Shown: positions 43,861 through 53,737 of the stretch, one piece after another
Position numbering within the stretch: position 1 is the stretch's first letter
Layout: every line of letters starts with the position of its first letter
From: CAXBOO01 sp963977425
GTDB taxonomy: Bacteria; Bacteroidota; Bacteroidia; Flavobacteriales_D; Luteibaculaceae
Assembly (NCBI GenBank): GCA_963977425.1
Contig: CAXBOO010000003.1
Coordinates: 1 to 64,000 of the forward strand
Reading direction: 5' to 3'
DNA length: 64,000 bases
Translations under genes and position numbers: made by a program
Notes under the pieces: generated by a model
Seen by the model: only the letters and a program-made list of their open reading frames with translations
The model's database searches: none
What the model was told of the DNA's origin: nothing

Positions 43861-45014
43861 TGTATATTGCAATACGCAGCGTACTAACGGTTGTGTTTTT
43901 GTGCTGTTATGGTCTTTTGCTGTCTCAAAAAACATCGTTTGATATAAACAATGATATCATAAAGAGAATCCCAAATGATGTTAGTATAATTGGACTTGGA
44001 GATCCTACTCATCAAGAAAGTACCATCACCAATTATAGAATTGATTTGATTCGAAAACTGGTTCATCAAAAACAGTACAAAATCATTGCAATTGAAGGGA
44101 ATTTATTGGAATTGTACGCTGCTCATGTTCAATTTTTGAAAGATGGCAATAGTGACCATTTTAAGAATGCAATGTATCCTATGCTGAATGTGAAAGAGAT
44201 GGAAGCATTGTATGCCTTTGTCCAACTAGAAAACAAAAACGGCAATTCGATAAAAATAGTGGGTTTCGATCCGTCATATTCAGGCAATACTTTTGTTGAT
44301 GTATTCAAAAGTGAATTGAATAAAGTTACAGTACTTACTGATGTTGAAAAAGAGGAATTTATAAAAGCGATAGAAAAAGCAACTATTTCTAACCTAAAAG
44401 CCATTTTTAGGAACAATAAGCAGGTGAAACGCAGAATAAATCATTTTGCGGAAAAAGTTCACAACGCTTATGTGCCGACTAATTTGGACGAAATGTTTTT
44501 CAAACAAGCGCTTAAAAATGTTTTGGCACTTTATGCTGATTCAGGAAACAGTAGGAGAGATGTCGGTATGGCCGATAATGTTGAATTCTTGAGAAAGGTG
44601 TACCCCAACGAAAAAATAATATTGTTTGGATCGAGCTCTCATTTGATTAAAAATCCAAAGTCAATTAATGCAGTTCACAATCAAAAAGAGGTTCGATTAT
44701 TGGGCGATGAACTCAATAAAAAATTCAATAAATCGTATTACTTTATAGCATACACGGGCTTGTCTGGTCAGAAATGGCGAGTATGGAATAAGACAAAAGC
44801 ATTGCCACGGCCTATAGAGAATTCTATAGAAAAGGAAATTGAAAGCCGAATCAAAGAAGAAGCTACATTTTGTACAGAGTTCCAAAATATAGGCTTGAAC
44901 GATACGTCGTCTAGATTTTTAGGCCATTATTTTTATCCTTTAATAATAGGGGATGTAATGGATATGCTCGTTTTGATTCGAAACATTCAGCCGGCAGAAA
45001 TATTGAAACAATAA
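43860..45014 (+). CDS. erythromycin-esterase-like secreted protein
   Basis: A 384-residue protein starting at ATG 43860 (on the TAA of the previous gene, TAATG), which gives a signal peptide MYIAIRSVLTVVFLCCYGLL. The Ere-type fold is indicated by GLGDPTHQESTITNYRIDLIRKLV, IAIEGNLLELYAAHVQFLKDG and EKIILFGSSSHLIKN. Catalytic His/Glu positions (His near the start of the GDPTH motif, Glu in IEGN) are retained. Many such proteins do not act on erythromycin; resistance is not implied. Confidence 0.8.
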   Translation: MYIAIRSVLTVVFLCCYGLLLSQKTSFDINNDIIKRIPNDVSIIGLGDPTHQESTITNYRIDLIRKLVHQKQYKIIAIEGNLLELYAAHVQFLKDGNSDHFKNAMYPMLNVKEMEALYAFVQLENKNGNSIKIVGFDPSYSGNTFVDVFKSELNKVTVLTDVEKEEFIKAIEKATISNLKAIFRNNKQVKRRINHFAEKVHNAYVPTNLDEMFFKQALKNVLALYADSGNSRRDVGMADNVEFLRKVYPNEKIILFGSSSHLIKNPKSINAVHNQKEVRLLGDELNKKFNKSYYFIAYTGLSGQKWRVWNKTKALPRPIENSIEKEIESRIKEEATFCTEFQNIGLNDTSSRFLGHYFYPLIIGDVMDMLVLIRNIQPAEILKQ

Positions 45015-45148
45015 TTCGTGTTTTTATACAGCAAAGTATTTCCTTTTGGTATAAATTTAGCTTGCAATCATACGATGGTTATTTCTACGGATTATGAGGT
45101 TTTAACCTTATCTATTTGTGCTTCGTTATGATGTACAACCTGTGTTAG

Positions 45149-46678
45149 ATGATAAAAAACATTGAGAACATTGAGCTGCAATATTTAACGCTTGATGATT
45201 ATAAGCAGCTGAAAGAAGCTATGATAGAGGCATATTCAAGTATGCCTGATGCTTATTGGAAAGAACGTCACATCAAATCGCTAATAGATAAATTTCCTGA
45301 TGGGCAGGTTGTCATCAAAATCAATGGCGATTTGGCCGGTTGTGCATTGTCAATCGTTGTCGATTTCGACAAGTTTGATGAACATCATACCTACAAAGAA
45401 ATAACGGGCAACTACACCTTTGAAACCCATAATAGCAACGGCAATGTTTTGTACGGAATTGATGTATTTATAAAGTCAGAATACCGTGGTTTACGACTGG
45501 GTAGAAGACTTTACGATTACAGAAAAGAGTTAGCCGAAAAATTGAATTTACGTGGTATTGCCTTTGGTGGTAGGATTCCAAATTACCACAAGCATGCTAA
45601 GGATTTAACCCCAAAACAATACATTGAAAAAGTAAGACGCAAAGAAATTCACGATCCGGTTTTGAATTTTCAAATGTCCAACGATTTCCATCCTTCAAAA
45701 GTGCTGAAAGGCTATTTAGAAGGGGATGAGCTATCGAACGAATTTGCTGTTTTGTTAAAGTGGGACAATATCTACTATGAAAAGCCTTCAATACAAGCAC
45801 ATACCAAGAAAAAGATAGTGCGCTTGGGGTTGATTCAATGGCAGATGAGGTTGTACAAAGACTTCACCGAATTGATGCAGCAAGCTGAGTATTTTATCGA
45901 CGCGGTTTCTGCTTACAGGTCAGATTTCGCTTTGTTTCCTGAGTTTTTCAATGCGCCTCTTATGGCCGATAACAATCATCTTCCAGAGTCGCAAGCTATA
46001 CGTGAATTAGCAAAGTACACCCCGGAAATTGTTCGGAAATTCACGGAATTGGCCATTACATACAACATCAATGTTATTACGGGAAGTATGCCCGAAATTA
46101 GAGATGAATTGTTGTACAATGTTGGCTACATCTGCAAACGAGACGGTACTACCGAACGGTATGAAAAGTTGCACGTTACACCAGACGAAGCGAAGGTTTG
46201 GGGAATGCAAGGCGGTCACGAACTAAAAACATACGATACCGATTGTGGTAAAATAGGTGTTCTTATATGTTACGATTCCGAGTTTCCTGAACTCAGTAGA
46301 TTGTTGGCCGAGGAAGGCATGGATATCTTATTCATTCCATTCTTAACCGATACACAAAACGGATACTCTAGAGTTAGGCATTGTGCGCAAGCAAGAGCTA
46401 TTGAAAACGAATGTTATGTTGCCATTGCAGGAAGTGTAGGTAATCTTCCTAAAGTGCATAATATGGACATTCAGTTTGCTCAATCGATGGTGTTTACACC
46501 TTGCGATTTTTCGTTTCCGGCCAATGGTATAAAAGCAGAAGCTACTACCAATACAGAGATGATACTAATTGCGGATGTCGACATCGATTTGTTGCGTGAA
46601 TTGAATCAATTCGGAAGCGTTAGAAATTTAAAAGATAGAAGAACCGATATTTTTGATTTAAAGAAAAAGAAATCTTAA
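45149..46678 (+). CDS. bifunctional GNAT acetyltransferase / carbon-nitrogen hydrolase
   Basis: A 509-residue fusion. Residues 1-200 are a GNAT domain (SEYRGLRLGRRLYD, with acetyl-CoA motif RGLRLGRR at 113-120). Residues about 225-500 are a nitrilase-superfamily hydrolase with the triad Glu265 (LFPEFF), Lys340 (ERYEKLH) and Cys374 (VLICYDSEFPE). This architecture is known in several bacteria but the physiological reaction is unclear; an acyl-transfer/amide-hydrolysis coupling is possible. Confidence 0.9.
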   Translation: MIKNIENIELQYLTLDDYKQLKEAMIEAYSSMPDAYWKERHIKSLIDKFPDGQVVIKINGDLAGCALSIVVDFDKFDEHHTYKEITGNYTFETHNSNGNVLYGIDVFIKSEYRGLRLGRRLYDYRKELAEKLNLRGIAFGGRIPNYHKHAKDLTPKQYIEKVRRKEIHDPVLNFQMSNDFHPSKVLKGYLEGDELSNEFAVLLKWDNIYYEKPSIQAHTKKKIVRLGLIQWQMRLYKDFTELMQQAEYFIDAVSAYRSDFALFPEFFNAPLMADNNHLPESQAIRELAKYTPEIVRKFTELAITYNINVITGSMPEIRDELLYNVGYICKRDGTTERYEKLHVTPDEAKVWGMQGGHELKTYDTDCGKIGVLICYDSEFPELSRLLAEEGMDILFIPFLTDTQNGYSRVRHCAQARAIENECYVAIAGSVGNLPKVHNMDIQFAQSMVFTPCDFSFPANGIKAEATTNTEMILIADVDIDLLRELNQFGSVRNLKDRRTDIFDLKKKKS

Positions 46679-46814
46679 TGCGTTCTAGTTTGGGTTTAGA
46701 TAATGTTTTCTATTCTTTTACCCGATGAGTGCATAATATCGACCAGTCATCATTTTAGAAAGTATCTGGAATGTTTTTTGTGCAATCTTGAAGAAAACTT
46801 TCAAAGTCTTCAGA

Positions 46815-49262
46815 ATGACAAAGAATTCTACGGTTTGCTTATTGGCATTGCTTTTTTTCAGTTTCACAACAGCATACTCTCAAACTAAAAGCGACATAAT
46901 TGGTGTTGTAAAAGATGGAAACAATAAAGGCGTTGATTTAGCCATGGTGTCCTTGCAAAGGGCTGCCGACTCAGTATTTGTGAAATCAGAATTTACGGAT
47001 CAAGACGGGAGCTTTGAAATATCCAATATTCCAACAGGCGAATACCATTTGCAAATTAATTTGTTGGGATTTGATCAATACAGACAAGCTATTACGGTAG
47101 ATGGATCAAAAAAAATATCGGTACCAGAAATACAACTAACGCAAACAGTTGAGCAATTAAATGCCGTAACCGTTACAGCTAAAAAACCGTACATAGAACG
47201 CAAAATTGACCGAACAGTAGTCAACGTTGATGCTTTTATTGCCAATGAAGGCAGCGACATTTTGGAAGTTATGGAACGTGCTCCTGGAATTTCTTTGGAC
47301 AATGATGGCTCTATACTTTTGAAAGGGCGTGGTGGAGTAGCTGTTTTTATCAACGATAAACCATCGTATCTTTCTGGAACAGAACTAGAAAGCTATCTTA
47401 AATCCTTGCCGGCTGGGACAGTTCAGTCGATTGAGATTATGACCAATCCGCCAGCAAAATACGATGCTGCAGGAAACTCTGGAGTCATCAATATCATTTT
47501 GAAAAAAAACAAACTTAAAGGCTTCAACGGAAATGTAGCTGTTAGCTTTAGGCAAGGCCGATACAGTGGCAGTAACAATAGCTTGAATGTGAATTACAAC
47601 AACAATAAACTGAGTTTGTATGCCAATTTTGCTGGAGGTTTTTGGAATGGTTATCAAGACTTGAACATCAATAGATATTATGAAAATGAAGCAGGGGTGA
47701 GACAATCATCGTTTGAGCAAAATTCATTCAATACCAATAGCGGAAAATACCTCAATGCGAAGGTAGGGATGGACTATTATTTGACCGATCAAACAACTTT
47801 TGGAGTGTCTTATAAAAACAACAATACACCCTCTGGAAGGGGCGTTGAAAACAACTCTAAAATTGCTGACAATCAAGGGAATTTAACCCAAACAGTAATA
47901 GCCGATAATACTACCGAAAGCACGTTTAGAAACAACGTATACAATGCTTACATAAATCATAAATTAGACAGTATAGGATCATCCATTTCTTTGGATGCCG
48001 ATTACGTTTCTTACACCTCTAGTTCCGATCAGGTTTTTTACAACTATTTATACAATGCTAGCGATAGCCTTACATTTCAAGACCGTATAAACGGTGAGAT
48101 ACCATCTGATATAAGAATATATGCCGTAAAAACCGATTATACTAAAGTTTTGAGCAACGATGCAAAACTAGAAGCGGGATTGAAATCGGCTTATACTGAA
48201 ACCGATAATGAAGCCATTTATTCAACTACGGTTGAAGGCATTACAGAACCCGATTATAAATTGAGCAACCGTTTTTTGTACGATGAATGGATTGGTGCTG
48301 GTTACTTAAATTATTCAAAACAATTAGGTCCTGTAGGTTTGCAACTAGGGTTGAGGGTGGAGTCTACTCAACTTAAAGGGAATCAATTAGGAAATCAAGA
48401 AAACCCTGATACTTCATTTACACGACAGTACACCAATGCTTTTCCAACACTTTATGCATCGTGGAAAATGGACTCTGTAGCCAACAATGTGATGACCTTT
48501 TCTTATGGGCGAAGAATAAATAGACCGTATTTTCAAGATCTAAACCCTTTTATAAGCCCGTTGGATAAGTTTACTTTCTATTCTGGAAACCCCAATTTGT
48601 TGCCTACATTTTCACATAACTTATCTCTAGCGCACACGTTTAAAAGCATGTTTACCACGTCGTTAAACTATTCTAAAACAGTGGATGGCATCAACGAAAC
48701 CTTAGAAATTAGAGATGGAATTTATTATAGCCGACCAGGCAATATTGCCAGTAGCCAAACTTACACCTTGTCATTTGAAGGGAGTATTCCGATAAAAGAG
48801 TGGTACACCATAAATGGATATATGGAGATGTCTCACAATACTTTTGATAGCGATTTGTACACTCAAACACTCAATTCTAAAGGAACGTATTACTATTTGT
48901 CGGCTACCAATAGTTTTAAATTCAAAAAAGGCTGGAGTGCCGATGTAAGCGGACAATACCGAAGCGATATGGTGTATGCTCAACTGAAATTGAAAAGTTA
49001 TTGGGTCATAAACTTTGGGGTGAAAAAGAATGTTCTCAACAATGCTGGATCGATTAAGTTATCGGTGAATGATATTTTTAAAACCCGACGAGGCGATGGT
49101 ATCATCAATAATCTAGAACTTACAACAGCCAATTGGAACAGTACATATGATTCTCGAACCGTTCGTTTAGCTTTCTCTTGGCGATTTGGTAAATCAACGC
49201 TTAAAAAACCTAAATACAATAGTATAGGTTCTAGTGACGAACAAAATAGAATCAAAAACTGA
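46815..49262 (+). CDS. outer-membrane beta-barrel receptor (TonB-dependent-receptor-like)
   Basis: An 815-residue outer-membrane protein. Signal peptide MTKNSTVCLLALLFFSF, then a carboxypeptidase-regulatory-like domain (IIGVVKDGNNKGVDLAMVSL), a plug-like region (VNVDAFIANEGSDILEVMERAPGI) and a C-terminal barrel with many alternating aromatic strands ending near RLAFSWRFGK. ATG 46815 is preferred over TTG 46788. Substrate unknown; no SusD partner follows, so a siderophore or small-molecule role is as likely as glycan uptake. Confidence 0.85.
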   Translation: MTKNSTVCLLALLFFSFTTAYSQTKSDIIGVVKDGNNKGVDLAMVSLQRAADSVFVKSEFTDQDGSFEISNIPTGEYHLQINLLGFDQYRQAITVDGSKKISVPEIQLTQTVEQLNAVTVTAKKPYIERKIDRTVVNVDAFIANEGSDILEVMERAPGISLDNDGSILLKGRGGVAVFINDKPSYLSGTELESYLKSLPAGTVQSIEIMTNPPAKYDAAGNSGVINIILKKNKLKGFNGNVAVSFRQGRYSGSNNSLNVNYNNNKLSLYANFAGGFWNGYQDLNINRYYENEAGVRQSSFEQNSFNTNSGKYLNAKVGMDYYLTDQTTFGVSYKNNNTPSGRGVENNSKIADNQGNLTQTVIADNTTESTFRNNVYNAYINHKLDSIGSSISLDADYVSYTSSSDQVFYNYLYNASDSLTFQDRINGEIPSDIRIYAVKTDYTKVLSNDAKLEAGLKSAYTETDNEAIYSTTVEGITEPDYKLSNRFLYDEWIGAGYLNYSKQLGPVGLQLGLRVESTQLKGNQLGNQENPDTSFTRQYTNAFPTLYASWKMDSVANNVMTFSYGRRINRPYFQDLNPFISPLDKFTFYSGNPNLLPTFSHNLSLAHTFKSMFTTSLNYSKTVDGINETLEIRDGIYYSRPGNIASSQTYTLSFEGSIPIKEWYTINGYMEMSHNTFDSDLYTQTLNSKGTYYYLSATNSFKFKKGWSADVSGQYRSDMVYAQLKLKSYWVINFGVKKNVLNNAGSIKLSVNDIFKTRRGDGIINNLELTTANWNSTYDSRTVRLAFSWRFGKSTLKKPKYNSIGSSDEQNRIKN

Positions 49263-49292
49263 TGAGGTGAAACATCTTTTCCTTCTGATTTT

Positions 49293-49300
49293 TATTTTTG
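49293..49300 (+). promoter_or_regulatory. candidate -7 element TAnnTTTG before the DUF2490 gene
   Basis: TATTTTTG lies 34 bp before the ATG at 49335, a normal distance for a separate transcript. The match is exact to TAnnTTTG but the region is T-rich. Confidence 0.4.
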
Positions 49301-49334
49301 GCTCAAAGAGTAAAGGAATAATCTGTTGACCAAA

Positions 49335-50045
49335 ATGTATACTTACGCGAAAAAAAATAGTGTTGCTGCGCTTTTAGCTCTAATATTAATTCTTCCATTC
49401 ACTAGTTATTCTCAATCAGATGAAAATAAACTAGGAGCCTGGTATATGTATTTTTTCAATGGTCAATTAAACGATAGCCGATGGGGAGTGCAAGGAGATA
49501 TACAGTATCGCAATTGGAACCTAGGCGGCGATCTCGAACAGCTTTTAATTCGGGGTGGAGCTACCTATAAACCTAGTAATGGTAATGTGAAATTCACTTT
49601 GGGCTATGGTAACGTTACATCTGGTGCTTATGGAGAAAGCAATCATACCACAACGGAACACCGAATTTATCAAGAGGCACTGATACCCTCGAAGTTGGCC
49701 GTAAGAGTATTCGTCAATCACCGTTTTAGGTTTGAACAGCGAATGGTCGAAAATCAAAATTTCCGTACGCGTTTTCGATACAATTTCATGATCAATGTGC
49801 CATTAAATAAAAAGTCAATGGAATCTAAAACTTGGTATGCATCGTTTTATAACGAAATATTTTTGAATGCCCAACGCAACATTGGCCAAGGCAAAACGGT
49901 TGAAATTTTTGATAGAAATAGATTCTATCTAGCTTTAGGATATGTTCTCAACAACAACATAAAACTGCAGTTTGGGTTAATGAATCAAACAACCAATGCG
50001 TGGGATAAAAATCAGCTGCAAGTTGGTTTGCATCAAAATTTTTAA
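49335..50045 (+). CDS. DUF2490 family protein (outer-membrane barrel-like)
   Basis: A 236-residue exported protein (signal peptide ALLALILILPFTSYSQ). DUF2490 marks: GAWYMYFFNGQLNDSRWGVQGDIQYRNW and later HRFRFEQR, YNEIFLN and a C-terminal LHQNF. Alternating residues suggest a small outer-membrane beta barrel. Function unknown. It converges with the flavoprotein gene 10 bp downstream. Confidence 0.82.
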   Translation: MYTYAKKNSVAALLALILILPFTSYSQSDENKLGAWYMYFFNGQLNDSRWGVQGDIQYRNWNLGGDLEQLLIRGGATYKPSNGNVKFTLGYGNVTSGAYGESNHTTTEHRIYQEALIPSKLAVRVFVNHRFRFEQRMVENQNFRTRFRYNFMINVPLNKKSMESKTWYASFYNEIFLNAQRNIGQGKTVEIFDRNRFYLALGYVLNNNIKLQFGLMNQTTNAWDKNQLQVGLHQNF

Positions 50046-50055
50046 CACGTAAAAA

Positions 50056-51096
50056 CTAGATTGTTTCAATTTCGTCTGCAAGATATTGAGCGTCTTTAGA
50101 AACTCCACCTAAAGTAGCCGAGCCACGGGTGTACATCCACGGTAAGCCAATAAAATATAGTCCATCGATGTTGCTTACTCCTCTGAAATTTTTAGGATAA
50201 CTGTCTTCATCCAATTCCAAACCTTCAATCCATTCGAAATTTGGACGGTAACCGGTAGCCCAAACTATGTTTTTGATGCTAGAAACTTTTCTTTTCTCAA
50301 AAATGACATTTTCATTCAATGCATCTTTGGTTCGGCCTTCTGCATGAACATTTGCACGAGATAGAATTTCTTTAACATTTGTGCCAATAACAGGTTGAGT
50401 AATTGAACTAATTTTTTTGCCGACCCAACTGTATTTGTTGAAACTCAAGAAACCAATCAAAGAAAACCACCACCAAAGTGTTTTACCTAAAAACTGATGC
50501 GGTATCGATTTCACATTAGTGTCGCCCGAAAAATAAACCGTTCTAGAAGCATCGCTCGAAATCTCATCCAATATTTGGTATCCAGAATCGCCACCACCTA
50601 CAACCAAGGCATCACCTGCTTGTAATTGATGTGGCCCTTTGTAATAGTTGCTGTGCATTTGCAGAATGCTAGGCGACAATTTCTTGTGACAAGGAGGGGT
50701 ATAAGGTGTATGAAATGGTCCTGTTGCAACAATCACATTTTCGGCTTCTAATACGCCGTCTTTGTATTCTATATGAAATCCATTTTCTGTTTTACGAACA
50801 TAAGTAATCAAGGTTTTGAGTTGTATGGGAATGTCAAACTCTTTAACGTAGGATTTAAAGTAATTGGCAACTTCAATTTTGTTTGGATAATAGCCCTTCG
50901 GCGCATCGAAATCTAGACCAGGTAAGTTGTTGTATTCAGAAGGAGTAAATAGTTTTAATGAATCCCAACGGTTTAACCACGATGATCCGATTTCATCACC
51001 ACCATCTACAACGATGAATTTTTTGTTCATCTTTTTTAAATGGTAAGCCATAGATAATCCAGCTTGTGCTCCTCCAATAATTACAAAATCCAACAT
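50056..51096 (-). CDS. flavin-containing monooxygenase-like / NAD(P)-binding oxidoreductase
   Basis: A 346-residue flavoprotein with FAD motif IIGGAQAGLSMA near the start, VATGPFHTPYTPP, NADPH-binding VVGGGDSGYQI and ATGYRPNFEWI (FMO-like ATGY motif). It resembles the CzcO-type putative flavoprotein/monooxygenases. An apparent TTG precedes the ATG at 51096. Upstream at the minus-strand start there is a TACTTTCG that is one mismatch from TAnnTTTG. Confidence 0.85.
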   Translation of the reverse strand: MLDFVIIGGAQAGLSMAYHLKKMNKKFIVVDGGDEIGSSWLNRWDSLKLFTPSEYNNLPGLDFDAPKGYYPNKIEVANYFKSYVKEFDIPIQLKTLITYVRKTENGFHIEYKDGVLEAENVIVATGPFHTPYTPPCHKKLSPSILQMHSNYYKGPHQLQAGDALVVGGGDSGYQILDEISSDASRTVYFSGDTNVKSIPHQFLGKTLWWWFSLIGFLSFNKYSWVGKKISSITQPVIGTNVKEILSRANVHAEGRTKDALNENVIFEKRKVSSIKNIVWATGYRPNFEWIEGLELDEDSYPKNFRGVSNIDGLYFIGLPWMYTRGSATLGGVSKDAQYLADEIETI

Positions 51097-51243
51097 CAAT
51101 TGCTTGTTATTCTACGCTGCGAAAGTAGGTACAATTGTTAACGTGGTTTCTCAGCTCATTTTATACCGTACTACAGATTGTATTTAAGTGTTTCGTTTTT
51201 GTTAGATGTTGATAATTAGATATTTATTAATTTTAGTCACTTG

Positions 51244-51266
51244 TTTCGAGTAAAATTTACTCGAAA
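51244..51266. promoter_or_regulatory. 23-bp perfect palindrome (operator candidate) at the kinase promoter
   Basis: Arms TTTCGAGTAAA and TTTACTCGAAA flank a single base. It overlaps the region where a -33 element would lie for the TAnnTTTG at 51279. Its core GAGTA-N5-TACTC (51248-51262) also occurs at 53739-53753, upstream of the next operon, suggesting one DNA-binding protein recognises both. Confidence 0.7.
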
Positions 51267-51278
51267 TGATTATTGTGC

Positions 51279-51286
51279 TATCTTTG
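51279..51286 (+). promoter_or_regulatory. candidate -7 element TAnnTTTG of the kinase/regulator operon
   Basis: TATCTTTG is an exact match. It lies within the upstream extension of the kinase frame (from TTG 51241), so the extension cannot be coding and the start moves to GTG 51304. Confidence 0.5.
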
Positions 51287-51303
51287 GCTGTATAATAGGG
51301 CTT

Positions 51304-52386
51304 GTGGAATACGAAGAAAGACTTAAAGAAAGAATAAAAGAGTTGGAGTGTTTGTACGCTATTTCTACCCAAATATCCCAAGGTAGTGATATAGATTCTG
51401 TTTCACTGTCTATTTGTCGCGAGTTGGAGTTGGCGTTTCGTTTTCCAGAAGCCGCTTGTGCAAGCATTACAATTTCAGGCATTACTTACGGCAACGTGCT
51501 CGATCAAAATCCGCATGCGCAGATAAAACAACCCATAGTTTTTCAAGAAGAGTTGATTGGCAATATTAGTGTTAGTTACAAGGGCAACGATTTGAAAACC
51601 AGTTCTTTTTTGATTGAAGAAAAGAAGCTACTGAATAAGGTTTCCGAAGAAATAGCCTTTCTATACGAACGATTGCAACGGAAGAAAAAAGAAGATGAAC
51701 TAAGTGAAATTGTAAGAAGACAAGAGCGATTGACCATTTTAGGTGAAATGACAGCCGGCATAGCTCATGAGTTGAACACACCGTTGGGAAATATGATAGG
51801 ATTTTCTGAATTCATCATCAATGGAAGTAAGGAAATTACAACCAAAAACGATGCAAAAAAAATCAAACATTCTGCTTTGCATGCTCGTGAAATAGTCAAA
51901 AAACTCATGTTTTTTAGCTGCGAAGTCCCGCAGAAATTACAAGCTGTAAAAATAAACCGCTTGATAAATGAAGCCATCGAATTGTTGAGTCCACTGCTTA
52001 AGCAAAGTGGAATTAAAGTACTGTTTGAAAAAGCATCAGACAATCCTTCAGCTTTTATAGATAAAGTACAGTTTACACAAGTAATATTCAATTTGTTGAA
52101 CAATGCTATTCAAGCCTCCAAAGAAGGAGATTTGGTACGGGTTAAACTAGCGTCAAACAATGGTTTTATCAACATAAGTATTCAAGATTATGGTTGTGGT
52201 ATTCCAATCGAAATTCAAGAAAAAATCTTCGAACCATTTTTTACCAACAAAGCTGTGGGTACTGGGAATGGACTTGGATTGAGTGTTGTGCATGGCATCA
52301 TCAAAAAACACCGTGGAAGAATTCAATTTAGTTCTGAAATCAATGCAGGATCCACATTTGTAGTTTCAATCCCTCAAGATTTATGA
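51304..52386 (+). CDS. soluble sensor histidine kinase
   Basis: A 360-residue histidine kinase starting at GTG 51304 (residues VEYEERLKERIKELECLYAIS). It has an N-terminal helical/GAF-like sensory region without membrane segment, a phospho-acceptor H-box (GIAHELNTPLGN), N-box (LLNNAIQAS) and G-boxes (DYGCGIP, GTGNGLGLSV). It is transcribed with an NtrC-type regulator (4-bp overlap) and its cytoplasmic location suggests it senses an internal signal or a partner membrane sensor (see 58703). Confidence 0.88.
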   Translation: MEYEERLKERIKELECLYAISTQISQGSDIDSVSLSICRELELAFRFPEAACASITISGITYGNVLDQNPHAQIKQPIVFQEELIGNISVSYKGNDLKTSSFLIEEKKLLNKVSEEIAFLYERLQRKKKEDELSEIVRRQERLTILGEMTAGIAHELNTPLGNMIGFSEFIINGSKEITTKNDAKKIKHSALHAREIVKKLMFFSCEVPQKLQAVKINRLINEAIELLSPLLKQSGIKVLFEKASDNPSAFIDKVQFTQVIFNLLNNAIQASKEGDLVRVKLASNNGFINISIQDYGCGIPIEIQEKIFEPFFTNKAVGTGNGLGLSVVHGIIKKHRGRIQFSSEINAGSTFVVSIPQDL

Positions 52387-53714
52387 AAACGGATATTTTA
52401 ATAGTTGACGATTCTACAGACATGTTGGAGGTTTTAAGCCGTCAATTAAGCAACGAAGGTTTCAATACTTTTCAAGCGACCAATGTCATAGATGCTGTAG
52501 ATTTATTGAAACTCAATATTCCAAAACTGTTAATTACCGACATTCAGATGCCTGGTGTTGATGGCGGTAAATTGGTGAAGTATGCTACTAAAAACTTTCC
52601 TGAGCTGCCTATATTGGTCATAACAGGTTATCCATCAATAGATGCTGCCGTAGAAGTTTTAAAAGATGGCACCATCGACTATCTTACCAAGCCCTTTACA
52701 CAGAACGAGTTAAGCGAAGCCATTCAAAAAATACTTGGAGCTCAAAAAAACGAAAAATCCAAAAAAACAACAATATCAAAACACGTAGTATTACCCTCAG
52801 GTAAAGCCATAGTTGGTGCCGCCAAAAGTCTTGAGCAAACATTGCATTTGATAGATAGAACCAAAGACAATAAAGTTACAGTACTTGTTACAGGGGAAAG
52901 TGGTACAGGAAAAGAATTGGTAGCGAGAGCCATTCACTATAAAGGAAAATTTTATAAAGAGCCTTTTGTGGCTGTAAATTGTGGGGCTATACCCGAAAAT
53001 TTACTAGAATCAGAATTATTTGGACACGAAAAAGGTGCGTTTACTGGAGCGATTAACTCTAGAGAAGGTATGTTCAAAGCAGCCGATGGTGGCACCATAT
53101 TTTTAGATGAAATTGGCAATGCTCCATTGAATGTTCAGCAAAGTTTGCTGAGAGTAATTCAAGAAAAAGAAATTGTCTCGGTTGGTTCGCATAAAGCCGA
53201 AAAAGTGGATTTAAGAATAGTTGCTGCAACCAACAGCGATTTATTGAGTTTAGTTGCGAAGGGAAAATTCAGAGAGGATTTGTATTACCGATTGAATGTT
53301 GTCAACATTAAAGTACCGCCATTAAGAGATCGTAAATCGGATATCGAATCGCTGGTGCATCATTTTGTATCAAAGTTAGGCAAGGAGCTTAATAAAGGTG
53401 AATTGGAAGTAAGTGAAGCAGCCATGCATCTGCTGAATGAATACCATTGGCCAGGCAATATTCGAGAATTAGAAAATGTCATACATCAAGCTTTGGTTAT
53501 GTGTGATTCTAAAATTGAAGCCAAGCATATTCCCGAATTTTTGCATTTCAATTCTGTTCCATCGCATCAAAGTGAAAGCCCTGCACTTAAAACTTTGAAA
53601 GAAGTTGAATTGGCGCACATCAAATTTGTTTTGTCTCATTTCGACAACAACAAAACCAAAGCGGCCGAAGTTCTAGGTATTACTAGAAAAACACTAGCTC
53701 AAAAGCTACAATAA
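52383..53714 (+). CDS. sigma-54-dependent NtrC-family response regulator
   Basis: A 443-residue regulator with a receiver domain (Asp53, Thr81, Lys103), an AAA+ domain (Walker A GESGTGKE at 171-178, sigma-54-contact GAFTGA at 218-223, Walker B TIFLDE at 238-243, and the R-finger region FREDLYYRLNV) and a C-terminal Fis-like helix-turn-helix (HFDNNKTKAAEVLGITRKTLAQKL). The intact GAFTGA predicts activation of sigma-54 promoters. Target is likely the operon at 53891, where a palindrome and a -24/-12-like element occur. Confidence 0.92.
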   Translation: MKTDILIVDDSTDMLEVLSRQLSNEGFNTFQATNVIDAVDLLKLNIPKLLITDIQMPGVDGGKLVKYATKNFPELPILVITGYPSIDAAVEVLKDGTIDYLTKPFTQNELSEAIQKILGAQKNEKSKKTTISKHVVLPSGKAIVGAAKSLEQTLHLIDRTKDNKVTVLVTGESGTGKELVARAIHYKGKFYKEPFVAVNCGAIPENLLESELFGHEKGAFTGAINSREGMFKAADGGTIFLDEIGNAPLNVQQSLLRVIQEKEIVSVGSHKAEKVDLRIVAATNSDLLSLVAKGKFREDLYYRLNVVNIKVPPLRDRKSDIESLVHHFVSKLGKELNKGELEVSEAAMHLLNEYHWPGNIRELENVIHQALVMCDSKIEAKHIPEFLHFNSVPSHQSESPALKTLKEVELAHIKFVLSHFDNNKTKAAEVLGITRKTLAQKLQ

Positions 53715-53737
53715 TACCCGGGTAATTTCTTCCCGAA

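Noticed and set aside
43860..45014. Macrolide resistance from the erythromycin-esterase-like gene
   Set aside because: The family is broad and mostly uncharacterised; the sequence gives no sign of macrolide specificity or of mobilisation.
46703..46888. Short + strand frame before the receptor gene
   Set aside because: It overlaps the start of the outer-membrane receptor, which has a clear signal peptide from ATG 46815, and it has no recognisable features.
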